From assembly GCF_009834565.1 (NCBI RefSeq), contig NZ_CP019428.1, positions 4,092,001-4,156,000 on the forward strand: 64,000 nt of DNA, written 5' to 3'. Source of the stretch: Pseudomonas sp. R76 (GTDB lineage Bacteria; Pseudomonadota; Gammaproteobacteria; Pseudomonadales; Pseudomonadaceae). Shown piece by piece: positions 17,012 to 26,202 of this stretch (position 1 is the first letter of the stretch; every line of letters begins with the position of its first letter). Under the pieces are notes generated by a model. That model saw nothing but the letters and a program-made list of their open reading frames with translations. It had not been told where the DNA came from and searched no databases. Made by a program: the position numbers and the translations under genes.

Positions 17012-18421
17012 TTAGAAGATCGCGTAGGTGTAGTTGAAGATCAGGCGAGTTTGATCCTGGTCCGCGGTGCCCGTGTTGTGGCCTTTGTAAGTACCGGTAC
17101 GGAACGTAGTGCCGAAGCCTTTGAGCGGGCCTTGCTGCACGACGTAATCCAGGCGGAAGTCGGTTTCGTTTTCTTTCTGATCGGAACCGCCAGCCACTTT
17201 GGACTTGATGTCCGTACCGTCCAGATAAGCAATGGAGGCTTTCAGGCCAGGCACATAGGCTTTGAAGTCATACGTGTACTGACCGAAGTTGACCTGCTCG
17301 CCCGCGCGGGAGAACTGGCCGACCACGGCGTCGGTGAACAGGTAGAAGTCGCTGCCGCCTGCGCCTTGTTGTTGCGGGTCGGCGAGGCTGCCCTGGTTGA
17401 CCCAGACGAAGCCGCCATCGTCGCTCACGCCGATATGGCCGAGCATCAGGCTGCTGCCGCCCAACTGGTAGGTGAACGCGGCGCTGTAGGTTTTGTTATC
17501 CACTTCGCCAGCGTGTTTGGCATAGCCACCGTTGTTGTTGAACTGGTAGCCGGCTTCACCGTTTTTGCCGTCGCTGGTGCTGTCGAAGTAGCGCAGGTCG
17601 GTCTTGAACGATTGGTCATTGCCCAGCGGCAGTACGTGGACCAGGCCGAAGTAGTTCTGTTTGTAGAAGTCCTGCAGGTTGGCGTAGTAGTACTGCAACG
17701 TCAGGTTTTTAGCGATGGCGTTGTCAGACGAGCCAAACGGTTTGTAGTCCACACCGCCAAACTTGAAGCTGTCGCTGTCGCGCGTACCGCCGGCAACGCT
17801 CAGGCCTGTGGAGTTGCTGGACGCACGGCCTTCGGCCTTGTTCAGCTCACCGCCGGTGAACGTTACGTTGGGAATGTCGCTGGAGGTGAGGATGCCGCCG
17901 TCAAAGGTCTGCGGCGCCACACGGCTGTCGTTGGAAACCAGGATAGGCAACACGGGGGCCAAACCACCGCCGACGTGCAACTCAGTCTGGGAAATACGGA
18001 ACTTCACGTTCCCGGCGGCGCGACCAAAGCTGTCGGCAGGTTCAGTGCCGTTGTTCTTGGTCGGGAAGAAGCTGTTGCCGTTACCCGCCAGGCCCGGGCC
18101 TGCTGCGTGGCCATCGCCACCGTCCAGGCGCAAGGCGCCGAACGCCATCACGTCGAAACCGACGCCAAGGGTGCCTTGGGTGAAGCCGGATTTGTAGTCG
18201 AAGCGCAGCAGGGTCGCGGCTTCGCGCAGATCGTTGTTGGTCCCCGAGCGGTTGTCCGCACTGTAATACATGGTCCGCGAACTGATCGCAGCATGGCTGT
18301 CTTCAAGAAAGCCACTGTGACCTGTGCCCGTGCCCAGAGAGCCGAGCCCAAAATCATCAGCGCTCGCTTGTTGCGCGAGCAATGCGGCGGTGATGGATAA
18401 CGCCAGTGTAGAAATTTTCAT
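17012..18421 (-). CDS. OprD family outer-membrane porin
   Basis: A 469-aa 18-stranded substrate-specific porin. The signal peptide covers residues 1 to about 21 (cleavage after ASA), the N-terminal GFLEDSHAAISSRTMYY is diagnostic of OprD, and the chain ends in phenylalanine as needed for BAM-dependent insertion. The family transports amino acids, aromatic acids or other small carboxylates. The particular substrate is not evident, and no transporter partner is adjacent. The 288 bp upstream, shared with hglS, is AT-rich and holds the divergent promoters. Confidence 0.92.
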   Translation of the reverse strand: MKISTLALSITAALLAQQASADDFGLGSLGTGTGHSGFLEDSHAAISSRTMYYSADNRSGTNNDLREAATLLRFDYKSGFTQGTLGVGFDVMAFGALRLDGGDGHAAGPGLAGNGNSFFPTKNNGTEPADSFGRAAGNVKFRISQTELHVGGGLAPVLPILVSNDSRVAPQTFDGGILTSSDIPNVTFTGGELNKAEGRASSNSTGLSVAGGTRDSDSFKFGGVDYKPFGSSDNAIAKNLTLQYYYANLQDFYKQNYFGLVHVLPLGNDQSFKTDLRYFDSTSDGKNGEAGYQFNNNGGYAKHAGEVDNKTYSAAFTYQLGGSSLMLGHIGVSDDGGFVWVNQGSLADPQQQGAGGSDFYLFTDAVVGQFSRAGEQVNFGQYTYDFKAYVPGLKASIAYLDGTDIKSKVAGGSDQKENETDFRLDYVVQQGPLKGFGTTFRTGTYKGHNTGTADQDQTRLIFNYTYAIF

Positions 18422-18709
18422 GTGTAACGGCCCCTAAACATATTTTATGTGCGTTGTGTGCGAAACGGCGTTTTCATCCCTACAAACGTGACGATTGTTT
18501 CATGAGGACCGGGGCGCGCCTCGTGAAGAATTAGTTAGAAAACTCGGCTCGAAAATGAAATTTTCCCGTCGCGGCTTTTTGTCATATTTGCGTCATTTCA
18601 TTCATTTGCAGAATGAAGTCCTGAGGATTCTTCGTTTGCCAGACCGGCTCCAGCCCAACAAAATCCAGAGAAAGGCCGATCCCTTTTCACCGTGTTCAGG
18701 AATTTTTCT

Positions 18710-20086
18710 ATGCCAAGCGCCGCACATGTCAGCCCCGACGAGATTCGCAGAGACTTTTCCAAGGCCATGTCCGACATGTACCGGGATGAAGTTCCACTCT
18801 ACGGCGCGCTGATGGCGCTGGTCGCCGAGACCAACGCGCGGGTGCTGGCGAGTGAATCGGGCCTGGCCCAGCAGTTGCAACGCACCGGTGAAATTGATCG
18901 ACTGGACATGGAGCGCCACGGTGCCATTCGCCTGGGCACCGCCCATGAGTTGGCAACTATCAGCCGTTTGTTTGCGGTGATGGGCATGCAACCGGTGGGC
19001 TATTACGACCTGACGCCGGCCGGCGTGCCGGTGCATTCCACCGCCTTTCGCGCGGTGCATGAGCGCTCACTGCAAACCAGCCCGTTCCGCGTGTTCACCT
19101 CGCTGCTACGCCTGGAATTGATCGAAAACCTCGAACTGCGCACCTTTGCCGAAAGCGCCCTGGCCAAACGCAACATCTTTACCCCACGCGCTTTGGCGTT
19201 GATCGAACAAGCGGAGCGCGACGGCGGCCTCAACGCCCGTGACGCCGACGAATTCGTCCGCCAGGCCCTGGAGACCTTCCGCTGGCACCACACCGCCACC
19301 GTCACAGGCGCGCAATACCAGCAACTGAGTGACCAGCACCGCCTGATTGCCGACGTGGTCGCGTTTAAAGGCCCGCACATCAACCACCTGACCCCGCGCA
19401 CCCTGGACATCGACCAGGTACAAGCCGCCATGCCCGGCAAAGGCATCACCCCCAAGGCCGTGATCGAAGGGCCGCCGCGCCGCCAGTGCCCGATCCTGTT
19501 GCGCCAGACCAGCTTCAAGGCCCTCGACGAGCCCATCGCCTTCACCGACGCCAAAGGCAGCCACAGCGCGCGCTTCGGCGAAATCGAACAGCGCGGTGTC
19601 GCGCTGACGCCAAAAGGCCGCGCCCTGTACGACCAACTCTTGAACGCCGCACGCGACGCATTGGGCGCTTTTCCGAATGAGGCCAACGCCGCGCGTTATG
19701 TGCAATTGATGGAGGAGCACTTCGAAGCGTTTCCCGACAACCACACCCAGATGCGTGAACAGGAGCTCGCGTACTTCCGCTACTTCGCCACCGAACAAGG
19801 CCTGGCGGCGCGCGGCCAAGCCGATCAGCCGCGCACGCTGGATGCGCTGATTGCGGCCGGCCATGTGGCGGTGGAACCGTTGGTGTATGAGGATTTTCTG
19901 CCGGTGAGTGCGGCGGGGATATTTCAGTCGAACCTGGGCGATGCGGCGCAGAGTCACTATGCGGCGAATTCAAACCAGGCTGAATTCGAAAAGGCGCTGG
20001 GCCGTCGGACGATTGATGAGTTGAAGTTGTATGGCGAAACGCAGCAGCGCTCTATCGATGAATGCATTCAGGCACTGCTGGGGTGA
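18710..20086 (+). CDS. hglS: 2-oxoadipate dioxygenase/decarboxylase HglS (DUF1338/YdcJ family)
   Basis: A 458-aa Fe(II) enzyme with a VOC-like fold that converts 2-oxoadipate to D-2-hydroxyglutarate in D-lysine catabolism. With the start at 18710 (AGGA 8 nt upstream) the metal ligands fall at H70 (ERHGAIR) and H226 (INHLTPR), with R74 beside the first. These match the numbering I recall for the P. putida enzyme. The third ligand is a glutamate of FGEIEQRG. An upstream GTG at 18692 is in frame but less likely. No other lysine-pathway gene is adjacent. Confidence 0.92.
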   Translation: MPSAAHVSPDEIRRDFSKAMSDMYRDEVPLYGALMALVAETNARVLASESGLAQQLQRTGEIDRLDMERHGAIRLGTAHELATISRLFAVMGMQPVGYYDLTPAGVPVHSTAFRAVHERSLQTSPFRVFTSLLRLELIENLELRTFAESALAKRNIFTPRALALIEQAERDGGLNARDADEFVRQALETFRWHHTATVTGAQYQQLSDQHRLIADVVAFKGPHINHLTPRTLDIDQVQAAMPGKGITPKAVIEGPPRRQCPILLRQTSFKALDEPIAFTDAKGSHSARFGEIEQRGVALTPKGRALYDQLLNAARDALGAFPNEANAARYVQLMEEHFEAFPDNHTQMREQELAYFRYFATEQGLAARGQADQPRTLDALIAAGHVAVEPLVYEDFLPVSAAGIFQSNLGDAAQSHYAANSNQAEFEKALGRRTIDELKLYGETQQRSIDECIQALLG

Positions 20087-20225
20087 AATGCTGAGGTGAA
20101 CTCAGAGTGCCCGCCCGGCTCACCAGCGCAATCCTTGCGCCGCAACAGTCCCCAGAGCCGGGTGGACGGGGCGCATCTTAAACAGTGAAAACTGCCCTGT
20201 CCCTCAGACAATTCTGAACAAATGT

Positions 20226-20250
20226 GTCCGCGCCCTGTATGAGCGCGGAC
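20226..20250. terminator. Hairpin between convergent genes, possible terminator
   Basis: Perfect stem GTCCGCGC/GCGCGGAC with a 9-nt loop. It lies between the ends of hglS and the DUF465 gene. The downstream T tract is weak (GTTCATTT), so termination efficiency is uncertain. Confidence 0.5.
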
Positions 20251-20256
20251 GTTCAT

Positions 20257-20481
20257 TTACCCCAACTGCAGCACAATTTTGTCTTTGACCTTCAGGCGCT
20301 TCTTCTTCAACTTCTCCAGTTCTTCGTCAGCCCCGCCTGACGACTCGAAAGCGAGTACTTCCTTGTCGGCTGCATCATATTGCTCGAGCAGCGAATTCAA
20401 ACGGTCATCCCCCTTCCTGCGTTCGTGAACGACGTCTCTGGTTAAACCCAAATCCTGATACAGGTCGTGTTTCACTGGCAT
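20257..20481 (-). CDS. YdcH/DUF465 family small coiled protein
   Basis: A 74-aa charged, helical protein of the DUF465 (YdcH-like) family. The C-terminal half is a Lys/Glu-rich coiled segment with LKKKRLKVKDKI. The start at 20481 has a strong GGAGGT 6 nt upstream; the frame can be extended 8 residues to 20505 without a ribosome site. Function unknown. It is often found near hglS/ydcJ-type genes in other genomes, as here. Confidence 0.85.
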   Translation of the reverse strand: MPVKHDLYQDLGLTRDVVHERRKGDDRLNSLLEQYDAADKEVLAFESSGGADEELEKLKKKRLKVKDKIVLQLG

Positions 20482-20655
20482 GGAGTACCTCCGCAAGTTG
20501 ATCAATGGCCTACGCTTTGAAGCTAGCCCATTCCAAGGGGTGTTGTCATGTCCTGGGTCACTGCATCCCCGTTCGTCGCCAGGCGGGCGATGGGATCAAA
20601 CCTTTGCCGCGCCCTGCCCTCCACTGTAGATCGCCACCTGAGGGAGAACGGTTTC

Positions 20656-22719
20656 ATGACTCGCGCCGCCACTGCTGTCGACACCCAATGCATCAACACT
20701 ATTCGCACCCTGGCCATGGACGCCGTGCAGAAGGCCAACTCCGGCCACCCCGGCACACCCATGGGCCTGGCGCCGGTGGGTTACACGCTGTGGAGCCGGT
20801 TCCTGCGTTATCACCCACAGCATCCCGACTGGCCCAACCGTGACCGCTTTGTATTGTCGGTGGGGCACGCATCCATGCTGCTCTACTCACTGCTGCACCT
20901 GGCTGGCGTGGTGGAGATCGATGCCCACGGCAAGCGCTCCGGCCAACCGGCGATCAGCCTGGACGACATCAAGCAGTTCCGGCAAATCAGCTCCAAGACC
21001 CCGGGCCACCCCGAGTACCGCATGACCACCGGCGTTGAAACCACCACCGGCCCGCTGGGCCAGGGCTGTGCCAACAGTGTGGGCATGGCCATGGCTGAGC
21101 GTTGGCTGGGGCAGCGGTTCAATCGCGACGACTCGGTGCTGTTCGACTACAACGTCTACACCCTGTGCGGCGACGGCGACATGATGGAAGGCATCAGCAG
21201 CGAAGCGGCGTCGATGGCCGGGCACTTGAAGCTGGACAACCTGTGCTGGATCTACGACAACAACACCATCAGCATCGAGGGCCACACCGAGCTGGCGTTC
21301 AGTGAGGATGTGATCAAGCGTTTCCAGGCCTACGGCTGGCACACCTTGCACGTCACCGATGCGAATGACCTGCAGGCCTTGAGCACCGCCCTGGAAACGT
21401 TCAAGACCAATACCGGCGCGCCGACCCTAATTGTGGTCGACAGCGTGATCGGCTATGGCTCACCGCACAAACACAACACCGCCGCCGCCCATGGCGAGCC
21501 GTTGGGTGCGGATGAAATCCGCCTGACCAAGGCCGCGTACGGCTGGCCCGAAGATTCCAGTTTCCTGGTGCCCGATGAGGCCCGCACCGTACTGCGTGAC
21601 GCACTGCTTGAACGCAGTCAGCCACTCTACGAAGAATGGACGCGCCACCTGTCGCAACTGGAACAGTACGAGCCGGAACTGGCAGACGAACTGCGCCGCA
21701 TGCGCGCCGGTGAAATGCCCGAGCATTGGCAAGATGAGTTGCCCCACTTCGACACCGACGCCAAAGGCGTGGCCAGCCGTGCCGCCGGTGGTGAAGTGCT
21801 GAATGCCTTTGCCCAGCAAATCCCCTGGCTGCTCGGCGGCTCGGCAGACTTGTCTCCGTCGACCAAGACCAACCTCACCTTCGACGGCGCCGGGCGTTTC
21901 AGCGCCGAAGACTACAGCGGGCGCAACCTGCATTTCGGTATCCGCGAACATGCAATGGGCGCGATTGCCAACGGCATGGCGCTGTCGTACCTGCGGCCGT
22001 ACACCTCGACGTTCCTGGTGTTCAGTGACTATATGAAACCGCCGATTCGGCTGGCGGCGATCATGGAGTTGCCGGTGGTGTTTGTGTTTACCCATGACTC
22101 GATTGGCGTGGGTGAAGATGGGCCGACGCACCAGCCTGTCGAGCACCTGACGCAATTGCGCGCGACACCGGGGCTGCTGACTTTGCGGCCGGGTGATGCC
22201 AATGAAACCCTGGAGCTGTGGAAGGTGGCGCTGGCGCAAACCCATCGGCCGAGCTGCGTGGTGTTGTCGCGTCAGGCGTTGCCGACGCTAGACCGTACGA
22301 AGTATGCCGCAGCGTCCGGCGCGGCCAAGGGCGCTTACGTATTGGCGGGCGCCGAGAATCCCGAGGTTCTATTGTTGGCGAGCGGCAGTGAAGTCAGCCT
22401 GGTGGTGGCCGCTTATGAGCAGTTGAAAAACGAAGGCATTGCCGCACAAGTGGTGTCGATGCCGAGCTGGGAGCTGTTTGAAGATCAGGACCAGGCGTAC
22501 CGCGACAGCGTACTGCCGCCGTCGGTTAAAGCCCGTGTGGTGGCGGAACAGGCTGGCCCGCTGGGCTGGGACCGCTATGTCGGGCAGACCGGCGCCAAGG
22601 TGGTGATGAACAGCTTTGGCGCGTCGGCGCCGCTGCCGAAGTTGCAGGAGAAGTTTGGGTTTACCCTTGAGAATGTGGTGAAGCTGGCGAAGGAACAGAT
22701 TCAACTGACCCAACACTGA
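20656..22719 (+). CDS. Transketolase (paralogue)
   Basis: A 687-aa thiamine-diphosphate enzyme that moves two-carbon units between sugar phosphates. The N-terminal ANSGHPGTPMG, the ThDP-binding GDGDMMEG...N motif, the catalytic glutamate region GIREHAMGAI and EDGPTHQPVEHL are all present. The start at 20656 has GGGAGAA upstream; the 36-residue extension from 20548 lacks a site. It differs from the standard TktA N-terminus of the genus, so it is probably a second copy. Transketolase consumes erythrose 4-phosphate, the proposed product of the locus at 1-8.2 kb, but no direct link is visible. Confidence 0.9.
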   Translation: MTRAATAVDTQCINTIRTLAMDAVQKANSGHPGTPMGLAPVGYTLWSRFLRYHPQHPDWPNRDRFVLSVGHASMLLYSLLHLAGVVEIDAHGKRSGQPAISLDDIKQFRQISSKTPGHPEYRMTTGVETTTGPLGQGCANSVGMAMAERWLGQRFNRDDSVLFDYNVYTLCGDGDMMEGISSEAASMAGHLKLDNLCWIYDNNTISIEGHTELAFSEDVIKRFQAYGWHTLHVTDANDLQALSTALETFKTNTGAPTLIVVDSVIGYGSPHKHNTAAAHGEPLGADEIRLTKAAYGWPEDSSFLVPDEARTVLRDALLERSQPLYEEWTRHLSQLEQYEPELADELRRMRAGEMPEHWQDELPHFDTDAKGVASRAAGGEVLNAFAQQIPWLLGGSADLSPSTKTNLTFDGAGRFSAEDYSGRNLHFGIREHAMGAIANGMALSYLRPYTSTFLVFSDYMKPPIRLAAIMELPVVFVFTHDSIGVGEDGPTHQPVEHLTQLRATPGLLTLRPGDANETLELWKVALAQTHRPSCVVLSRQALPTLDRTKYAAASGAAKGAYVLAGAENPEVLLLASGSEVSLVVAAYEQLKNEGIAAQVVSMPSWELFEDQDQAYRDSVLPPSVKARVVAEQAGPLGWDRYVGQTGAKVVMNSFGASAPLPKLQEKFGFTLENVVKLAKEQIQLTQH

Positions 22720-22784
22720 TCAAAACCTGTGGGAGCTGGCTTGCCTGCGATAGCGGGCTGTCAGCCAATACTGTGTTGGTTGTT

Positions 22785-23164
22785 TACATATCCGTTGTTT
22801 GGGTCACGGCCGACATAGGTTCCGCCCTTACGGCGGGTCACTTTTGGAAAAGAGCCCCAAAAGTAACCAAAAGGGCTCTTGCCCCACCACTCGGCACCTC
22901 GCCTAGGCTCGGTGTGCCCTCACTCCGGCTTGAATCCGTGGGCCGCCGCGATGGGCCATCCTTGGCCCAGCGCGGCTAACCCGGCGTCCTGCCGGGTTAC
23001 CCACGGATTCAAGCCTGCGTTCGGCCAGCGTGGTTTAACGGGGCGCCTAAGATCAAGATCAAAATCTACAGCACGGCGGCCTAATAGCCGACCTGAGTGG
23101 TTGATCAAAAGCAAGGCCGAGGCGGCCTGACAGCCGACTGATCTTGGAGACTAAACTCAATCAA
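22785..23164 (+). repeat. Large structured repeat, copy A1
   Basis: A non-coding element of about 380 bp that shares its core with copies at 23225-23592, 49262-49655 and 49890-50285. The core is a perfect 16-bp outer stem (22927-22942 with 23000-23015). It encloses hairpin 1 (CCGCG-a-TGGGCCA/TGGCCCA-g-CGCGG, 22946-22975) and hairpin 2 (AACCCGGC/GCCGGGTT, 22978-22998). A separate upstream hairpin has AAGAGCCC/GGGCTCTT arms. Downstream is a GATCAA tandem and a GGCGGCCT-containing tail that ends in a REP unit. Boundaries are approximate. Confidence 0.85.
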
Positions 23165-23224
23165 ATGTGGGAGCTGGCTTGCCTGCGATGCAGGCACCTC
23201 GGTGTGTCAGGTACACCGGGTTGA

Positions 23225-23592
23225 TGCCATCGCAGCATAGGCATCTACACAACTTTGTAGCTGCCAACCGTACCCACGATGCGCAGCGAGCCGCTCTTGT
23301 TCTTGATCTGGCTTTTGATCTTGATCTTTGGCGTCCCGTTAAACCACGCTGGCCGGAATTCGACATGGATTTGGGGGGTAAACCGGCAGGGATGCCGGTT
23401 TAGCCGCCCCGCGCCATGGATGGCGCGTGGCGGCGGCCCCCCAAATCCATGTCGGATTACGGGCACACCGAGCCTAAGCGAGGTGCCGAGTGGTGGGACG
23501 AGGACTTTTTGGTTACTTTTTGGTCCCTCAAAAAGTGACCCGCTGTAAGAGCGGAACCCTAAGTAGCCGTTACCGCAGGAATGGATATGTAC
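23225..23592 (-). repeat. Large structured repeat, copy A2 (inverted)
   Basis: Same architecture as A1 on the opposite strand, so A1 and A2 converge. Its outer stem is 18 bp (23361-23378 with 23437-23454) and has a different sequence (CGACATGG... instead of GGCTTGAA...) while remaining perfectly paired. Hairpin 2 is TAAACCGGC/GCCGGTTTA and hairpin 1 uses CGCGCCA/TGGCGCG with an outer GCCGCC/GGCGGC stem. The single A/G mismatch of hairpin 1 is kept at the same place. A REP unit follows at about 23625-23657. No gene is visible from 22720 to 23674. Confidence 0.85.
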
Positions 23593-23674
23593 TCGGTCTG
23601 ATCCAGCCCCCTAGTCGGCTGTCAGGCCGCCATCGGGGGCAAGCCCCCTCCCACATTTGATCAAGCAGTGACAT

Positions 23675-26194
23675 TCAGGTCAGTTCTCGGCTCAGGAACG
23701 GTGCAGTCCGGCTGCTCTTGCTCTTCGCCACCTTCTGCGGCGTGCCACTGGCAACCACCTTCCCGCCCAAATCCCCGGCACCCGGCCCGATATCAATCAC
23801 CCAGTCACTCTGCGCGACAACGCGCATCTCGTGCTCCACAACCACCACCGTATGCCCCGCCTCCACCAGATGATTCAACTGGCTGAGCAAACGGTCCACA
23901 TCCCGTGGATGCAGCCCGGTCGTCGGCTCATCCAACACATACAACGTGGCGCCACGCGCATTGCGTTGCAGCTCGGTGGCCAACTTGATGCGCTGCGCCT
24001 CACCGCCGGACAATTCCGTTGCCGGCTGGCCCAGGCGCAAATACCCCAAGCCGATATCGCGCAGCACCTGCAATGAGCGCAACACGCCAGGCTGGTCGGC
24101 GAACACCTCGACTGCCTGCTCCACCGTCAGCGCCAGCACCTGGGCGATGTTCAAGCCCTGCCATTTGACCGCCAGGGTTTCAGGGTTGTAGCGCGCGCCG
24201 TGGCAGGTCGGGCATGGCGCGTACACGCTGGGCATAAACAGCAGTTCAACGCTGACAAACCCTTCGCCCTCGCAATTGGGGCAGCGGCCCTTGGCGACGT
24301 TGAAGGAAAACTGCCCGGCGTCATAGTGACGCTTCTTCGCCGCCGGCGTGGCGGCGAACAGTTTGCGCACGTTGTCGAACAGCCCGGTGTAAGTCGCAAG
24401 GTTGGAACGCGGCGTACGGCCGATGGGTTTCTGGTCCACCTGCACCAAGCGGCGGATATGCTCAAGCCCCGCGCTGATACGCCCACCGCTGCTTTGCGGG
24501 GTGTCGTCTTCCAGGCTGGGCTCCTCGTCGCTTTCAACCACGCGGCCCAAGCCCGTGCCCACCAGTTCCAGCAACGCCTGGCTGACCAGGCTGGATTTGC
24601 CCGAGCCGGAAATACCGGTCACCGCCGTGAAGCAGCCCAAGGGGAAATCCACGCTCAGGTCGTTGAGGTTGTTACGGGTTACGCCTTCAAGTTTCAACCA
24701 GCCGAAAGGCTCACGGCGTGACGGGTTCAAAGGTCGAGGCGCGGCGAACAAATATTCACGCGTCTGCGAGGCTTCGATTTCTGCCAGGCCAGCAGGCGGG
24801 CCGCTGTACAGCACCTGCCCACCATGTTCGCCGGCAGCCGGCCCGACGTCGATCAGCCAGTCGGCGCGGCGCATGGTTTCCAGGTCATGCTCGACCACAA
24901 ACAGCGAATTGCCCGCCGCTTTGAGACGCTCAAGGGCGGTGAACAAGGCTTCTCCGTCCGCTGGATGCAGGCCGGCCGACGGTTCATCCAGCACATAAAT
25001 GACGCCGAACAACTGCGAGCCCAATTGCGTGGCCAGGCGCAGGCGCTGCAGTTCCCCGGACGATAACGTCGGCGTGCTGCGCTCCAGGGACAAATAGCCC
25101 AGGCCCAGTTCGGTCAAGGTGCTGACCCGCTCAAGCAAATCCTGGGCGATGCGCTGGGCGGCCAGACGTTTTTCCACCGACAATTTCATCTTGTCCTGCC
25201 CCGCCGCGACCGGCCGCAGCAGCTCGGCCAGTTGCGCCAGCGACAGTTGTGACAGCTCGCCGATATCCACTCCGGCGAACTTCACCGACAGCGCCGCCTT
25301 GGTCAGCCGCTTGCCTTCGCACAACGGGCAGGCGCTGCCCTGCATGAACTGCGAGACGCGCTTTTTCATCAGCGCGCTTTGGGTGTGGGTGAAGGTGTGC
25401 AGGATATAGCGCCGCGCGCCGCTGAAGGTGCCCTGGTAGCTCGGCTCCAGCTTGCGCTTCAGGGCATCGCGGGTTTGCTGCGGAGTGAAACCGGCGTACA
25501 CCGGCACGGTCGGGGTTTCCTCGGTGAAGAGGATCCAGTCGCGTTGTTTTTTCGGCAGCTCGCGCCAGGGAATATCCACGTCATAGCCCAGCGTGACCAG
25601 GATGTCGCGCAGGTTCTGCCCTTGCCACGCCAACGGCCAGGACGCCACCGCACGCTGGCGGATGGTCAGGCTGGGGTCGGGCACCATCAGCGCTTCGGTC
25701 ACTTCGTACACCCGGCCCAGGCCGTGGCATTGCGGGCACGCGCCTTGGGGCAGGTTCGGCGAAAAGTCTTCGGCATACAGCATCGCCTGCCCCGGCGGAT
25801 AACTGCCGGCGCGCGAGTACAGCATGCGAATCAGGCTCGACAAGGTGGTCACGCTGCCCACCGACGAACGCGCGCTGGGCGTACCGCGCTGCTGTTGCAG
25901 GGCCACGGCCGGTGGCAGGCCTTCGATGGAATCCACATCCGGCACGCCGACCTGGTCGATCAAGCGCCGCGCATAGGGCGCCACCGACTCGAAATAGCGG
26001 CGCTGGGCCTCGGCATACACCGTGGAAAACGCCAACGAGGACTTGCCGGAACCCGAGACGCCGGTGAACACCACCAAGACATCCCGGGGAATGTCCACGT
26101 CGACGTTGCGCAGGTTATGTTCGCGGGCGCCGCGCACCCGTACAAAGCCTGAGTGCTGGCCGGTGAGTGGCGGAAAGTTGCGCTGTGAAGTCAT
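23675..26194 (-). CDS. UvrA-like excinuclease subunit, class II (UvrA2 type)
   Basis: An 839-aa tandem ABC ATPase, about 100 residues shorter than canonical UvrA (about 940). The shortfall fits loss of the UvrB-binding domain seen in class-II UvrA proteins. Walker A motifs GVSGSGKSS and GISGSGKSS, zinc-finger cysteine pairs CPQCHG, CPLCEG, CPNCEG and CPTCHG, and two ABC signatures (LSSGE, LSGGE) are present. Such paralogues are linked to tolerance of DNA-binding drugs. It starts 8 nt after the sensor-kinase stop, so the two form an operon. Confidence 0.9.
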   Translation of the reverse strand: MTSQRNFPPLTGQHSGFVRVRGAREHNLRNVDVDIPRDVLVVFTGVSGSGKSSLAFSTVYAEAQRRYFESVAPYARRLIDQVGVPDVDSIEGLPPAVALQQQRGTPSARSSVGSVTTLSSLIRMLYSRAGSYPPGQAMLYAEDFSPNLPQGACPQCHGLGRVYEVTEALMVPDPSLTIRQRAVASWPLAWQGQNLRDILVTLGYDVDIPWRELPKKQRDWILFTEETPTVPVYAGFTPQQTRDALKRKLEPSYQGTFSGARRYILHTFTHTQSALMKKRVSQFMQGSACPLCEGKRLTKAALSVKFAGVDIGELSQLSLAQLAELLRPVAAGQDKMKLSVEKRLAAQRIAQDLLERVSTLTELGLGYLSLERSTPTLSSGELQRLRLATQLGSQLFGVIYVLDEPSAGLHPADGEALFTALERLKAAGNSLFVVEHDLETMRRADWLIDVGPAAGEHGGQVLYSGPPAGLAEIEASQTREYLFAAPRPLNPSRREPFGWLKLEGVTRNNLNDLSVDFPLGCFTAVTGISGSGKSSLVSQALLELVGTGLGRVVESDEEPSLEDDTPQSSGGRISAGLEHIRRLVQVDQKPIGRTPRSNLATYTGLFDNVRKLFAATPAAKKRHYDAGQFSFNVAKGRCPNCEGEGFVSVELLFMPSVYAPCPTCHGARYNPETLAVKWQGLNIAQVLALTVEQAVEVFADQPGVLRSLQVLRDIGLGYLRLGQPATELSGGEAQRIKLATELQRNARGATLYVLDEPTTGLHPRDVDRLLSQLNHLVEAGHTVVVVEHEMRVVAQSDWVIDIGPGAGDLGGKVVASGTPQKVAKSKSSRTAPFLSRELT

Positions 26195-26202
26195 GGAAAA
26201 CC

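Noticed and set aside
22773..23548. Short frames of 64-89 aa in the repeat locus (also 49355-50314)
   Set aside because: They translate the structured repeats and recur in several frames. The sequence is conserved for pairing, not for codons.
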